From NCBI RefSeq assembly GCF_000717475.1, contig NZ_JPIK01000012.1:1-64000 (forward strand): a stretch of 64,000 nucleotides of DNA, read 5' to 3'. This document shows, piece after piece, positions 18,070 through 26,626 of this stretch. This DNA is from Desulfonatronum thiodismutans. GTDB taxonomy: Bacteria; Desulfobacterota; Desulfovibrionia; Desulfovibrionales; Desulfonatronaceae. The translations under genes were made by a program, and so were the position numbers. Position 1 is the stretch's first letter, and every line of letters begins with the position of its first letter. The notes under the pieces are model-generated. The model had not been told where the DNA came from and searched no databases. It worked only from the letters and a program-made list of their open reading frames with translations.

Positions 18070-18089
18070 CCTTTCTCTGCTCTGCCGTG

Positions 18090-18296
18090 GGAACCAGAAA
18101 ATTTGTGGAAAGCATTCAGGCGAAGCTGGGGTTCAAGGCGGTTGGGAGAAGAATCATTGAGAAAAGCACCAACGCTGAGTCGGCGTTTCGTGAGGAACCG
18201 GACACTAACGATGTCCATTTTGAGGGTGAAATTGGGGTTTTAAGCCACAATAACAGTCTGTTTTGGAACGTAAATTTTGAAAATTCAGTATATTAG
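18090..18296 (+). pseudogene. RAYT (TnpA-REP) transposase C-terminal relic 3
   Basis: The longest relic: GTRKFVESIQAKLGFKAVG, then ESAFREEPD, then LSHNNSLFWN, ending with a stop at 18294. The arrangement fits the last ~68 residues of REP-associated tyrosine transposases. It is about 85-90% identical by eye to relic 1 at 16233, with one base lost in relic 1. Confidence 0.6.
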
Positions 18297-18724
18297 TTCG
18301 GTCCGACCCCAATCCACACAGTACACCAGCAATTTTTTGATTCTTACTGCATCATATCAAGAAGTTGAATGCTAAAACTGAAGTATTTTGCGATAAAAGT
18401 TGTCTGTATGATCCTAAAATGGCCTTTTTTGAGGGTCAAGTTGAATAAAAATAGGTGGTTGCTTGTCTCAGAGACCCAGTCGACCAGATCAGGCCGATAT
18501 GGCGGCTATGCCCACAAGGATATTTCCTTTGATGAGCAAGGACGGCAAGTGGCCTTGCAGATTCAGGAGTGCCTTGCCGGAAAGTAATTGGCTCGCAGTG
18601 CTTTGGTCAGCCAAAAAAAGCGGACTGCAGACAGGCGGGTTGAGTCAAAGCGGAAGGGAACAGCATCGCCGGAGGAACCAGGAAGTTTGCGGGGTGCGTT
18701 CAGGCCAAGAAACAAGTCCGCTCC
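18297..18724. other. degenerate region left of glpC
   Basis: Contains an open frame 18369-18587 (72 codons) that I do not recognise and that lacks a clear ribosome-binding site, and further low-similarity echoes of the RAYT-associated repeat near 18675-18710. No gene can be supported. Confidence 0.4.
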
Positions 18725-20041
18725 TCAAGTCGCAGGCAACAACCCCAGCCCCTTCAAATCCCCCCCCAGATACGCCCTTTCGTTTTCGCCGAGCATGCCC
18801 AGGGACAGGCAGATCAGGGTCCAGAGGTGGACGGTGTGCCAGTCGTGGCCGAAGTGGTCGGCCAGGTCGTGGATTTGGGAGTGGCAGTTGTGGCAGGGGG
18901 CGATGCAGTAGGTGGCCCCGGTGGCCAGGATCTGATCCCGCTTGCGCAGTCCGTAGGCCCTGCGGGCTTCGGGAAAGCCGGCCTGGAGGGCTCCGCCTCC
19001 GCCCCCGCAGCAATAGTTGTTGGACTTGCAAGGATACATTTCCACAAAGTTCTCGGGGCCGACCACGCTTTTGACCACGAAGCGCAGGTCATTGGCGATA
19101 TCGTCGCCCAGGGACTTGCGGACCAGCTGACAGGGGTCCTGCACGGTGAACTTGATGCCCAGGTCGCGGTTCCAGTCGCTGGTCACGGGCAGCTTGCCCT
19201 CCCGGATCCAGCGGGCGTACCAGGTGATGATGCTCTCCAGGCGAAAGTTCGGGGTGATGCCGAATTTTTGCAGCCCGACCCGGACTGCGTAGAATTCGTG
19301 GCCTCACTCCGTGTTCAGCCAGACCTTGGCCCCCAGCTCCTCCACGGCCTTGACCTTCTCCCGGACGATGCGCTCCCAGGCCGCGTCGTCCGCCGCGAAC
19401 ATGCAGTAGTTCTCCGCGGCCCAGCCCAGGGAGCCGTACGTCCAGTCCGCCCCGACATGGTCCAGGATCTTCCACAGCGGAACCATTTCATCCGGCTCGG
19501 TCATGGGCTCCCGGGAATTCTGATTAAGGAAGAAGAAGGAATCCGGCTTGTTCATGGGGGCCCGCAGCCGCTCAAAGCCCTTTTGGGCCGCATGCACCTC
19601 TTCCAGAACATCGCCGACAACGAATTCAAAATCCTCCGGGCTGGCGCCCATGGCCGAGCCGGTTTTGGTGCGCAGGGACTGGTCGCAGGAGGCGACAACG
19701 CCTTTGGGGCGCGTGTCCCTGGGCCAGCAGGTCCGGGCGTGGTAGATCAGGCTGGGGATGTCGATGTTCATCGGGCAGACGTGCTGGCAGCGCTTGCACA
19801 TTGTGCACATCCAGACCCAGGGGGTTTGGAGCAGTTCCGCGTCCAAGCCCAGGGCGGCCATGCGGACGAATTTGCGGGGATCCATGTCCGCCAGGCCGGA
19901 CGCGGGGCACCCTGAGGAGCACAGGCCACAGGCCAGGCACATGGTGTAGTTGGCGTCCCGGGGCAGGAGCTCATGGGCCCGGCGTCGAAAGACGGAGGCG
20001 GTGATGTCGGTGGAGAGCGTGGAGGAGGGTTCCGGGTTCAT
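18725..20041 (-). CDS. glpC: GlpC/HdrD-like Fe-S oxidoreductase, predicted selenoprotein (UGA at codon 246)
   Basis: Membrane-associated electron-transfer subunit that would pass electrons from GlpAB to quinone or another carrier. Read straight through it has 438 residues. Two 4Fe-4S ferredoxin motifs, CLACGLCSSGCP and CTMCKRCQHVCP, lie in the first 100 residues. A CCG-type cysteine-rich domain follows, with DPCQLVRKSLG, CCGGGGG and CHNCH in the last 150. Codon 246 (19304-19306) is TGA inside NTE-UGA-GHEFY. In related HdrD/DsrK/HmcF-type proteins this position is a conserved Cys (ECGH). The frame stays open and family-like on both sides, and a SECIS-like hairpin follows the UGA. Selenocysteine is therefore the best reading. 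A pseudogene is the alternative, but nothing else in the gene is damaged. It is divergent from glpAB, unlike the standard glpABC order. Confidence 0.82.
19262..19297 (-). promoter_or_regulatory. candidate bacterial SECIS element in glpC
   Basis: In the mRNA, numbering the UGA as 1-3, positions 19-25 (GCAGUCC) pair with 31-37 (GGGCUGC) as seven consecutive pairs (one G-U). They enclose the loop GGGUC at 26-30. An outer stem GAAUU (10-14) with AAUUC (41-45) extends the structure. The GGUC-containing apical loop, about 22-27 nt after UGA, closely resembles the E. coli fdhF SECIS (loop GGUC at 22-25). Confidence 0.7.
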
Positions 20042-20203
20042 GGTTCACCGTTCACGGTTGGAAAATGGCGTTGTATTTCGACGGAAGAACATCGCTCTGC
20101 CGGTCGTTCAGCCCTCAAGCTTAGCCCAGGCCTTTTCCTGAGGCAATGGTTGTGCATATTCCCCGGCTCGGATAGATACGGCTCATTTCATCATCTCAAC
20201 TTC
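20042..20203. promoter_or_regulatory. divergent promoter region glpC / glpAB
   Basis: About 160 bp separate the start codons of the divergent glpC and glpA genes, so both promoters must lie here. I do not see a clear GlpR or FNR-type palindrome. Confidence 0.45.
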
Positions 20204-20218
20204 ATGATAAGCAGAGCC

Positions 20219-21835
20219 ATGCAACAGATGCAAACGGATGTACTGATCATCGGCGCGGGGGCCGTGGGCACGGGGATTGCCCGTGATTTGGCCTTGCGGG
20301 GAGTTTCCTCCGTGGTCGTCGAACGCGGGGACATCAATTCCGGAGCCTCCGGGGGCAATCACGGGTTGCTGCACAGCGGGGGGCGGTACGTGGCCGGGGA
20401 CGTTCATTCCGCCAGGGAGTGCCGGGAGGAGAACGAACTCCTGAAGCGTCTGGCCCCCCAATGCATCGAGGAGTGTGGCGGGCTCTACGTTGCCGTGGCC
20501 GGTGACGACGAGCGGTATATCGCGGATTTTCCGGGATGGTGCGAGGCCGCGGGGATTCAGACGCAAAGCGTCGCACCGGCCGATGCCCGGAGCATGGAGC
20601 CCGCTCTGAGCGAGAATCTGATCGCCGCCTACACCCTGCCCGACGCCTCTCTGGACCCGTTCCGCCTTTCCCTGGAAAATCTGGCCCATGCCAAGGCCCT
20701 GGCCGGGAGCACCCTGCTGACCCGGACCGCGGTTGACGGCTTTGAGCTGGATCGCGGCCGGATTGCCCGGGTTCACTTGAAGGATATGGCCCGGGGAGAG
20801 ACCCGGACCGTCGAGGCCTCCCAGGTGATCAACGCCGCCGGGGCCTGGGCCGGGCGCGTTGCCGGACTTGTGAACTCCAGGGTCGGAACGTCGATTCCCC
20901 TGCTGTGCTCCCAGGGAACCCTGCTGGTGACCCACGACCGGTTGTCCGAGCGGGTCATTCATCGTCTCAGGCCCCCAGGAGACGGCGATATTCTCGTTCC
21001 CGGAGGCACGGTTTCCATTCTGGGAACCACCAGCGTGACCATCCCGGACCCCGATCTGGCCAGGCCCTCTGTTCGGGAGGTGGACGTCAACCTGACCAAC
21101 GGCGCGGAAATGGCCCCGATTTTAGCCTCGACCAGGTATGTTCGGGCTTACTGCGGCGTTCGCCCGCTCCTCGCGGACGACGGTTCTTCCGAGGCGGACC
21201 GGGATGGGCGGTCCGCAAGCCGGGGCTTCCTGCTTTTTGATCATGAAAACGTCGGATTGGGCAATTTCTGTTCCGTGGTCGGGGGCAAGTTGACCACCTA
21301 TCGGTTGATGGCTGAACAGACCGTTGACCTGGTCTGCGGCCGCCTGGGCAACAGCACCGCCTGCCGGACCAGGGAAGTACCGTTGCCGGTCATGGACGCC
21401 TGCTCCTGGACCGAGCCGGGGCGCTCGGCCAAGGTCTGGGTCATGGGGCACGCCTCGGACGACGAGATTCTTTGCGAGTGCGAGTTGGTCTCGGCCAGCG
21501 CCGTGGATGGCCTGCTGCAAGACTGCCGCGACATTTTTCCCGATCCTGACCTCCAGCTCCTGGGCAAGCGCAGTCGGATCGGCAAGGGGGCCTGCCAGGG
21601 GGCGTTTTGCGGTTTGCGCGTGGCATCGCACCTTTATGACACCGGGGCGCTGTCCTCGCGGCGCGGGCTGGGGGCCATGCGTGTTTTTTTTCAGGAACGC
21701 TTCAAGGGCCAGCGCCCGATTCTCTGGGGGGCGCAAATGGTTCAATCGGAACTCGCCGAAGCCCTGCACTGCGGTTTGCTGGGCCTGGAATTTCCGGCTC
21801 CAGAGTCCCCGGAGGTCGAATTGTCACATGAATGA
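20219..21835 (+). CDS. glpA: anaerobic glycerol-3-phosphate dehydrogenase subunit A
   Basis: FAD-dependent catalytic subunit that oxidises sn-glycerol-3-phosphate to dihydroxyacetone phosphate. The N-terminus has the dinucleotide-binding motif IIGAGAVGTGIARDLALRG. Further family segments are NHGLLHSGGRYV, NAAGAWAG and VVGGKLTTYRLMAEQ. The C-terminus carries the BFD-like [2Fe-2S] cysteines (CECELVS ... GACQGAFCGLR), typical of GlpA but not GlpD. Possible starts are 20204, 20219 and 20228; none has a strong ribosome-binding site. The stop overlaps the glpB start. Confidence 0.93.
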   Translation: MQQMQTDVLIIGAGAVGTGIARDLALRGVSSVVVERGDINSGASGGNHGLLHSGGRYVAGDVHSARECREENELLKRLAPQCIEECGGLYVAVAGDDERYIADFPGWCEAAGIQTQSVAPADARSMEPALSENLIAAYTLPDASLDPFRLSLENLAHAKALAGSTLLTRTAVDGFELDRGRIARVHLKDMARGETRTVEASQVINAAGAWAGRVAGLVNSRVGTSIPLLCSQGTLLVTHDRLSERVIHRLRPPGDGDILVPGGTVSILGTTSVTIPDPDLARPSVREVDVNLTNGAEMAPILASTRYVRAYCGVRPLLADDGSSEADRDGRSASRGFLLFDHENVGLGNFCSVVGGKLTTYRLMAEQTVDLVCGRLGNSTACRTREVPLPVMDACSWTEPGRSAKVWVMGHASDDEILCECELVSASAVDGLLQDCRDIFPDPDLQLLGKRSRIGKGACQGAFCGLRVASHLYDTGALSSRRGLGAMRVFFQERFKGQRPILWGAQMVQSELAEALHCGLLGLEFPAPESPEVELSHE

Positions 21836-23117
21836 CATGATGCAGTGCGATCTAGCCATTATTGGAACGGGCATCGCGGGCATGGCCGCCGCTGTTTTCG
21901 CCGCCAACCGGGGGTTGTCCGTGGTCCAGGCCGGGAGCACCGGAGCTCTGGCCTATACCAGCGGCGTTTTCGACGTCCTCGGGGCGTTGCCATCGGAGAC
22001 CGCGGGCGGTCGGCCCACGGTGGTCCGCAAGCCCTTTGCCGCGATGGCGGACCTGTTCCGGATCGAGCCGGGACATCCCTATGCAGGGGTGCCCGCTGAG
22101 GAGATTCGGGCGGCTTTCGCGGAAGTTTCGGCATTTCTGGCGGACATCGGACTGCCCTACCAAACAGGCGGGGACGATAACTATCGCCTGCCGACCCCGG
22201 CCGGCACGGTCAAGCACTCCTGGTGCGTTCCGGAGACAGCCCTGGCCGGCTGCCTGGCCCTGGAGAGCGGCAAACCTGCCTTGATCGTCGCCCTGCATGG
22301 CTTGAAGGGCTTTTCGTCCAGGCAGATTGCCGCGAATCTCGCCGAAGTCTGGCCGGGTCTCCAGCCCGTGTCCGTCCCCATGCCCGGCCACACGGGGGGC
22401 GAATTGTATCCGGAGCAGGCGGCCCGGATGCTGGAGACGGCTTCGGCGCGAAAAGCCCTGGCCGAAGTGGTGGCCCCGCACGTCCGCGGCGTGGAGGCCG
22501 TCGGGTTTCCGGCCGTGCTGGGCATGCACCGCCCCGGAGATGTGACCCGCGACTTGGCCGAGCGTCTCGGTGTGCCGGTGTTTGAAATCCCGACCATGCC
22601 CCCGGGAGTGCCCGGAATCCGGCTGAAGGAAGCCTTTGAGAGCGCCTTGCCGGAGCGCGGGGTGGCCCTGTTTTGCCAGCAGAAAATGTCCGGTATCGTG
22701 CCGGAACCGGCTGACCCGTTTGTCCTGCGGATCACCGGGCAGCCCGTGGAGCGCGAAGTGCGCGCCGCCAAAGTGTTGCTCTGCTCGGGCCGGTTTCTGG
22801 GAGGCGGGTTGGCGGCCCGCCAGGATCTGGGCATTGTGGAGACGGTCTTCGACCTTGCGGTCCGGCAGCCGGAGAGCCGTTCCGGATGGCATCGACAGGA
22901 CTATTTTGATCCACGCGGTCACCCGGTGCACAGGACGGGTTTGGCCGTTGACCAGCAGTTTCGTCCCTTGGCCAAGGACGGGCGTCCGGTCCACCCAGGC
23001 TTGCACGCGGCAGGATCAATCCTGGCCCACCAGGACTGGATTCGGATGAAGTGCGGCGCCGGAGTGGCTATTGCCACGGCCTACAAGGCCGTGGAAGCCC
23101 TACGGCGGGGCCGGTGA
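21828..23117 (+). CDS. glpB: anaerobic glycerol-3-phosphate dehydrogenase subunit B
   Basis: Flavoprotein subunit of the GlpABC complex. The 429-residue protein opens with LAIIGTGIAGMAAAVFAANR (FAD binding). It shows the GlpB-typical GSTGALAYTSGVFDVLG segment and, near the end, HAAGSILAHQDW followed by CGAGVAIATAYKA. The ATG overlaps the glpA stop by 8 nt, indicating coupled translation. The expected third gene, glpC, is upstream on the opposite strand rather than downstream. Confidence 0.92.
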   Translation: MNDMMQCDLAIIGTGIAGMAAAVFAANRGLSVVQAGSTGALAYTSGVFDVLGALPSETAGGRPTVVRKPFAAMADLFRIEPGHPYAGVPAEEIRAAFAEVSAFLADIGLPYQTGGDDNYRLPTPAGTVKHSWCVPETALAGCLALESGKPALIVALHGLKGFSSRQIAANLAEVWPGLQPVSVPMPGHTGGELYPEQAARMLETASARKALAEVVAPHVRGVEAVGFPAVLGMHRPGDVTRDLAERLGVPVFEIPTMPPGVPGIRLKEAFESALPERGVALFCQQKMSGIVPEPADPFVLRITGQPVEREVRAAKVLLCSGRFLGGGLAARQDLGIVETVFDLAVRQPESRSGWHRQDYFDPRGHPVHRTGLAVDQQFRPLAKDGRPVHPGLHAAGSILAHQDWIRMKCGAGVAIATAYKAVEALRRGR

Positions 23118-23196
23118 GAAAAATGATGACCTGATCCGCTTTTCCGGTTAGAGAAGGGCGATCATCAACACGTCAACCCCACAACAAGGAGTGAGC

Positions 23197-24147
23197 ATGA
23201 TGAGAAAGTTGTTCGGCTTTATGGCGATGATCCTGATTCTGGCCTTGGCCCATCCCGGCTTCGCCCAGGTCTGCGAGCATCGCGGCAATCTGGACGAGCG
23301 GTTCTGCGACAACGATAGGGATTTGGTCGCCGACTTGCTGCCCGCGGGGCAGTGCAAGGATCCTTCTACCCTGGTCTTCACCTATACCCCGGTTGAAGAT
23401 CCGGCGGTGTACCAGGACGTGTTCTCGGATTTCATGAGCTATCTGGAAAAGGCCACCGGCAAAAAGGTCATCTACTACACGGTGCACTCCAACGCGGCCC
23501 AGGTTGAAGCCATGCGCTCCGGTCGGCTGCATGTGGCCGGATTCTCCACCGGCCCGACGGTTTTTGCTGTAAATCTGGCCGGATACGTGCCCATCGCGGT
23601 CAAGGGCGGTCCGGAAGGTTTTCAGGGTTACAACCTGATCGTGCTGGTCAAGCAGGACAGCCCGATCCAGACCATGGAAGACCTCAAGGGCAAAACCGTG
23701 GCCCATACCTCGGCTTCCTCCAATTCCGGCAACCTGGCCCCCCGTGTGCTGTTCCCGGAACTGGGCGTCACCCCGGATGAGGACTACAAGGTCGTCTACT
23801 CGGGCAAGCACGACCAGTCCGTGCTGGGCGTGGCCCACGGCGACTACGAGGCCGCTCCGGTGGCCTCGGACGTTTACGAGCGGATGCTCCGTGCCGGACG
23901 CGTCCAGGAAGGACAGCTGCGGACCATCTACACCAGCGAGAAGTTCCCCACGTCCTCCTTCGGCTATGCCAGCGAACTCTGTCCGGAGCTGGTCCAGAAG
24001 ATCGTCGGCGCCTTCCACACTTATCGCTACACCGACAAGATGAAGGAAGCCTTTGACGGCGCGGACCGGTTCTATCCCGTGACCTACAAGGTGGACTGGG
24101 GCATCATCCGGACCATCAACGAGGCCCTGGGCGAGACGCTGCAGTAA
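23197..24147 (+). CDS. phnD: phosphonate/phosphite-type ABC substrate-binding protein
   Basis: Periplasmic binding protein of the PhnD family (type II fold). A signal peptide covers about residues 1-24 with cleavage near GFAQ. Family segments are VFTYTPVEDPAVYQDVFSDF, SGRLHVAGFSTGP, and LKGKTVAHTSASSNSGNLAPR, which forms the ligand loop. AAGGAG lies 6 nt before the ATG at 23197; a GTG at 23191 is possible but overlaps that site. It heads the operon phnD-phnC-phnE-phnE-HAD. The ligand could be phosphonate, phosphite or a phosphate ester; the sequence does not decide. Confidence 0.88.
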   Translation: MMRKLFGFMAMILILALAHPGFAQVCEHRGNLDERFCDNDRDLVADLLPAGQCKDPSTLVFTYTPVEDPAVYQDVFSDFMSYLEKATGKKVIYYTVHSNAAQVEAMRSGRLHVAGFSTGPTVFAVNLAGYVPIAVKGGPEGFQGYNLIVLVKQDSPIQTMEDLKGKTVAHTSASSNSGNLAPRVLFPELGVTPDEDYKVVYSGKHDQSVLGVAHGDYEAAPVASDVYERMLRAGRVQEGQLRTIYTSEKFPTSSFGYASELCPELVQKIVGAFHTYRYTDKMKEAFDGADRFYPVTYKVDWGIIRTINEALGETLQ

Positions 24148-24156
24148 TTTCAGGTG

Positions 24157-24184
24157 GTAGGGGCGGTTCGCGAACCGCCCCTAC
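24157..24184. repeat. 28-bp perfect palindrome between phnD and phnC
   Basis: The 14-base arm GTAGGGGCGGTTCG is followed directly by its complement. It belongs to the GTAGGGGCG palindrome family; a second perfect 28-bp member lies at 47216-47243. In the mRNA it could form a stabilising 3' hairpin for phnD, giving higher binding-protein levels, as is common in ABC importer operons. Confidence 0.8.
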
Positions 24185-24262
24185 TCATTAACTCTTAACG
24201 CCGGATGGAGCGGGCAAAAACGTCGCCCGCTCCTCTCGGCGCAAATCCGCGCAGGGGATATC

Positions 24263-25057
24263 GTGACGGAGCATTCCACGAAAGGAAGCGGGGGCAAGGC
24301 CCCAGCTTCCTTGATTGTTTCCAACCTGGTCAAGGCATACGTTCCGGGCAAGCCGGTCCTGAACGACGTTTCGTTTTCGGTCGGCGGGCAAACCACGGTG
24401 GCCATCATCGGGCCGTCCGGCACCGGGAAGTCCACGCTCTTGCGGTGCATCAACCGTCTGATCGATCCCACCGGAGGGACCATCAGCGTGGCCGGCCTTG
24501 AGCTGTCCAGGCTGTCCGGCAGGGCCCTGCGCGAGGCGCGCCGCCACATTGGGATGGTTTTTCAGGAGTTCAATCTGGTGGAGCGGTTGACGGTGATTGA
24601 AAACGTCCTCTGCGGCCGGTTGGGCTTCGTGCCGGTCTGGAGGGCTTTTTTGCGCAAGTTCGAGCAGGCCGACATCGACCGGGCCTTTGAGCTGATCGAC
24701 AAGGTCGGATTGACGGACTTCGCCACCACTCGGGCCGACGCCCTCTCCGGAGGCCAACGCCAACGGGTGGGCATTGCCCGGGCCGTGATGCAGAACCCGG
24801 CCTTGCTCATGGCCGACGAACCCACGTCGTCACTGGACCCGAAGACCTCCGTGGAGATCATGGAGCTGCTCAACGACTTCTCCTCGTCCCAGGGCATCCC
24901 GGTATTGATCAACATTCATGACGTGAATCTGGCCAAACGCTTCGCGGACCGGGTCATCGGCATGTCCCAGGGGGCGATTATTTTCGACGGGCCTCCCAAG
25001 GAGCTGAGCGACACCCATCTGCAACAAATTTATGGCGGCGAGGGCTGGCTGACATGA
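24263..25057 (+). CDS. phnC: phosphonate-type ABC transporter ATPase
   Basis: Cytoplasmic ATPase of the PhnCDE importer, 264 residues. Walker A is GPSGTGKST (about residues 53-61), the signature is [14 protein letters not shown], and Walker B is [12 protein letters not shown]. The start is GTG at 24263 with an AGGGGATA site upstream. The stop overlaps the first phnE start by 4 nt. A PhnC-specific feature is the [20 protein letters not shown] stretch. Confidence 0.92.
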   Translation: MTEHSTKGSGGKAPASLIVSNLVKAYVPGKPVLNDVSFSVGGQTTVAIIGPSGTGKSTLLRCINRLIDPTGGTISVAGLELSRLSGRALREARRHIGMVFQEFNLVERLTVIENVLCGRLGFVPVWRAFLRKFEQADIDRAFELIDKVGLTDFATTRADALSGGQRQRVGIARAVMQNPALLMADEPTSSLDPKTSVEIMELLNDFSSSQGIPVLINIHDVNLAKRFADRVIGMSQGAIIFDGPPKELSDTHLQQIYGGEGWLT

Positions 25058-25839
25058 GCGCGACCGCCTCGCGAAGACCCTTCAAGGCCAACTGGGGCGC
25101 GCGCATCGGCTGGGTCCTGCTGGCCCTGTACTGCGTTTACGCGACCTTGTCCCTGGATTTCACCTGGTCCCGCTTCGTGACTGGATTAGACAACGGGGCG
25201 AGGTTTCTGGGGGCCATGTTTCCGCCGGAGTTCACACGGTGGCGCATGCTGGTGGACAATCTGATCGAGACCGTGGAGATCGCGGTGATCGCCTCGGCTT
25301 TCGGCGTGGCCTTTTCCCTGCCCATCGGCTTGATCGCGGCCCGGAATCTGATGCCAACCTGGGCTACCTGGCCGGCTCGGACCCTGATCGCCATCTGCCG
25401 CTCTTTCCATCCGGTGATTTTCGCCATTCTGTTCGTCAAGGCCGTGGGCTTCGGGCCTTTGGCGGGCATCATCACTCTGGTCTTCGCCTCCATCGGCTTC
25501 ATCGGCAAGCTCTTCGCCGAGGCCATCGAGGAGATCTCCCTGAAACCCGTGGAAGCCTGTCGGGCCGCGGGTGCGCCCTTCATGAGCGTGATCTTCATGG
25601 CCGTTCTGCCCCAGGTGCTGAACCGGTTCATCGGGTTCGCCACCTACCAGTTCGACGCGAACCTGCGCAATTCGACCATGGTCGGGATCGTGGGCGCCGG
25701 CGGCATCGGCGGGACCCTGTTCGCCGCGTTCCAGCGCTTTGACTACGACTTCCTGGCGGCCATTCTGCTTTCCATCATCGCCCTGGTCATGCTCGGTGAG
25801 TATCTGGCCTCCATCGTCAAGGCGGTGTTCAATGACTAG
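25054..25839 (+). CDS. phnE: phosphonate-type ABC permease (first PhnE)
   Basis: A 261-residue inner-membrane permease with about six membrane segments and the cytoplasmic EAA-like loop [20 protein letters not shown]. The C-terminal [18 protein letters not shown] is a strong PhnE signature. It overlaps both its neighbours (phnC by 4 nt, the second permease by 8 nt), showing tight coupling. Two different permease genes suggest a heterodimeric channel. Confidence 0.9.
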   Translation: MSATASRRPFKANWGARIGWVLLALYCVYATLSLDFTWSRFVTGLDNGARFLGAMFPPEFTRWRMLVDNLIETVEIAVIASAFGVAFSLPIGLIAARNLMPTWATWPARTLIAICRSFHPVIFAILFVKAVGFGPLAGIITLVFASIGFIGKLFAEAIEEISLKPVEACRAAGAPFMSVIFMAVLPQVLNRFIGFATYQFDANLRNSTMVGIVGAGGIGGTLFAAFQRFDYDFLAAILLSIIALVMLGEYLASIVKAVFND

Positions 25840-26623
25840 CCGCAAATGGCAACGCTTCACCCCCTTGCAGCGCCTAGCCCGGTTCAGCGTCTTTCTGGCC
25901 GCCGGGATCGCCTTGGCCGTATCCCTGCGCACGGTGCACGTCGTGCCCGAGTTTCTGTACGACGCCCCAAGCCAAATGGGGGACATGTTTTCCCGGATGT
26001 GGCCGCCGGCTACGGGGTATTACTGGACCGGCGTGCACAGCGCCCTGGTGGAGACCATGCACATCGCCGGGATGGGCACCATTCTGGCTCTGTTCCTGGC
26101 CCTGCCCGTGGCGCTGATGGCCGCCAGGAACATCACTCCGGTCCCGGCCCTGAACTGGCTGGCCAAGCTGATCCTGGTCTCCTCCCGTTCGGTGAACACC
26201 CTGGTATGGGCCATTTTGTTCGTGGCGGTCTTCGGTCCCGGAGCCCTGGCCGGGACCATCGCCATTGGTTTCCGGTCCATCGGCTTTTGCGGGAAACTGC
26301 TGGGCGAGGCCCTGGAAGAATGCAACCCCGGCCCCATCGAGGCACTCAAAGCCGCGGGCGCGCCTTGGACGAGCATCATTCTCAAAGGCTACTGGCCCCA
26401 GGTGGCCCCGGCCTTCTGGGGCATCAGCCTGTTTCGTTGGGACATCAATGTCCGCGAATCCGCGGTCATCGGCCTGGTGGGCGCGGGCGGCATCGGCATG
26501 GCCCTGGACACGGCCATCAACCTGTTCCGCTGGAACCAGGTGGCCTTGATTCTTTTGTGCATCTTCGCCATCGTGATCGTCGCGGAAATCGTGGTGACCA
26601 AGATTCGCCAACGCATTATTTAA
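25832..26623 (+). CDS. phnE: phosphonate-type ABC permease (second PhnE)
   Basis: A 263-residue permease, paralogous to the preceding one. It has an EAA-type loop EALEECNPGPIEALKAAGAP and the signature ESAVIGLVGAGGIGMAL. The ATG at 25832 lies inside the end of the first permease gene; longer upstream frames are not family-like. Four bases separate it from the HAD hydrolase gene. Confidence 0.9.
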   Translation: MTSRKWQRFTPLQRLARFSVFLAAGIALAVSLRTVHVVPEFLYDAPSQMGDMFSRMWPPATGYYWTGVHSALVETMHIAGMGTILALFLALPVALMAARNITPVPALNWLAKLILVSSRSVNTLVWAILFVAVFGPGALAGTIAIGFRSIGFCGKLLGEALEECNPGPIEALKAAGAPWTSIILKGYWPQVAPAFWGISLFRWDINVRESAVIGLVGAGGIGMALDTAINLFRWNQVALILLCIFAIVIVAEIVVTKIRQRII

Positions 26624-26626
26624 GCC

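Noticed and set aside
18369..18587. 72-codon open frame left of glpC
   Set aside because: No family, no ribosome-binding site, and it sits in clearly decayed DNA.
19089..19475. 128-codon alternative frame across the glpC TGA
   Set aside because: It is out of frame with the conserved Fe-S motifs; the direct read-through frame keeps all family features.
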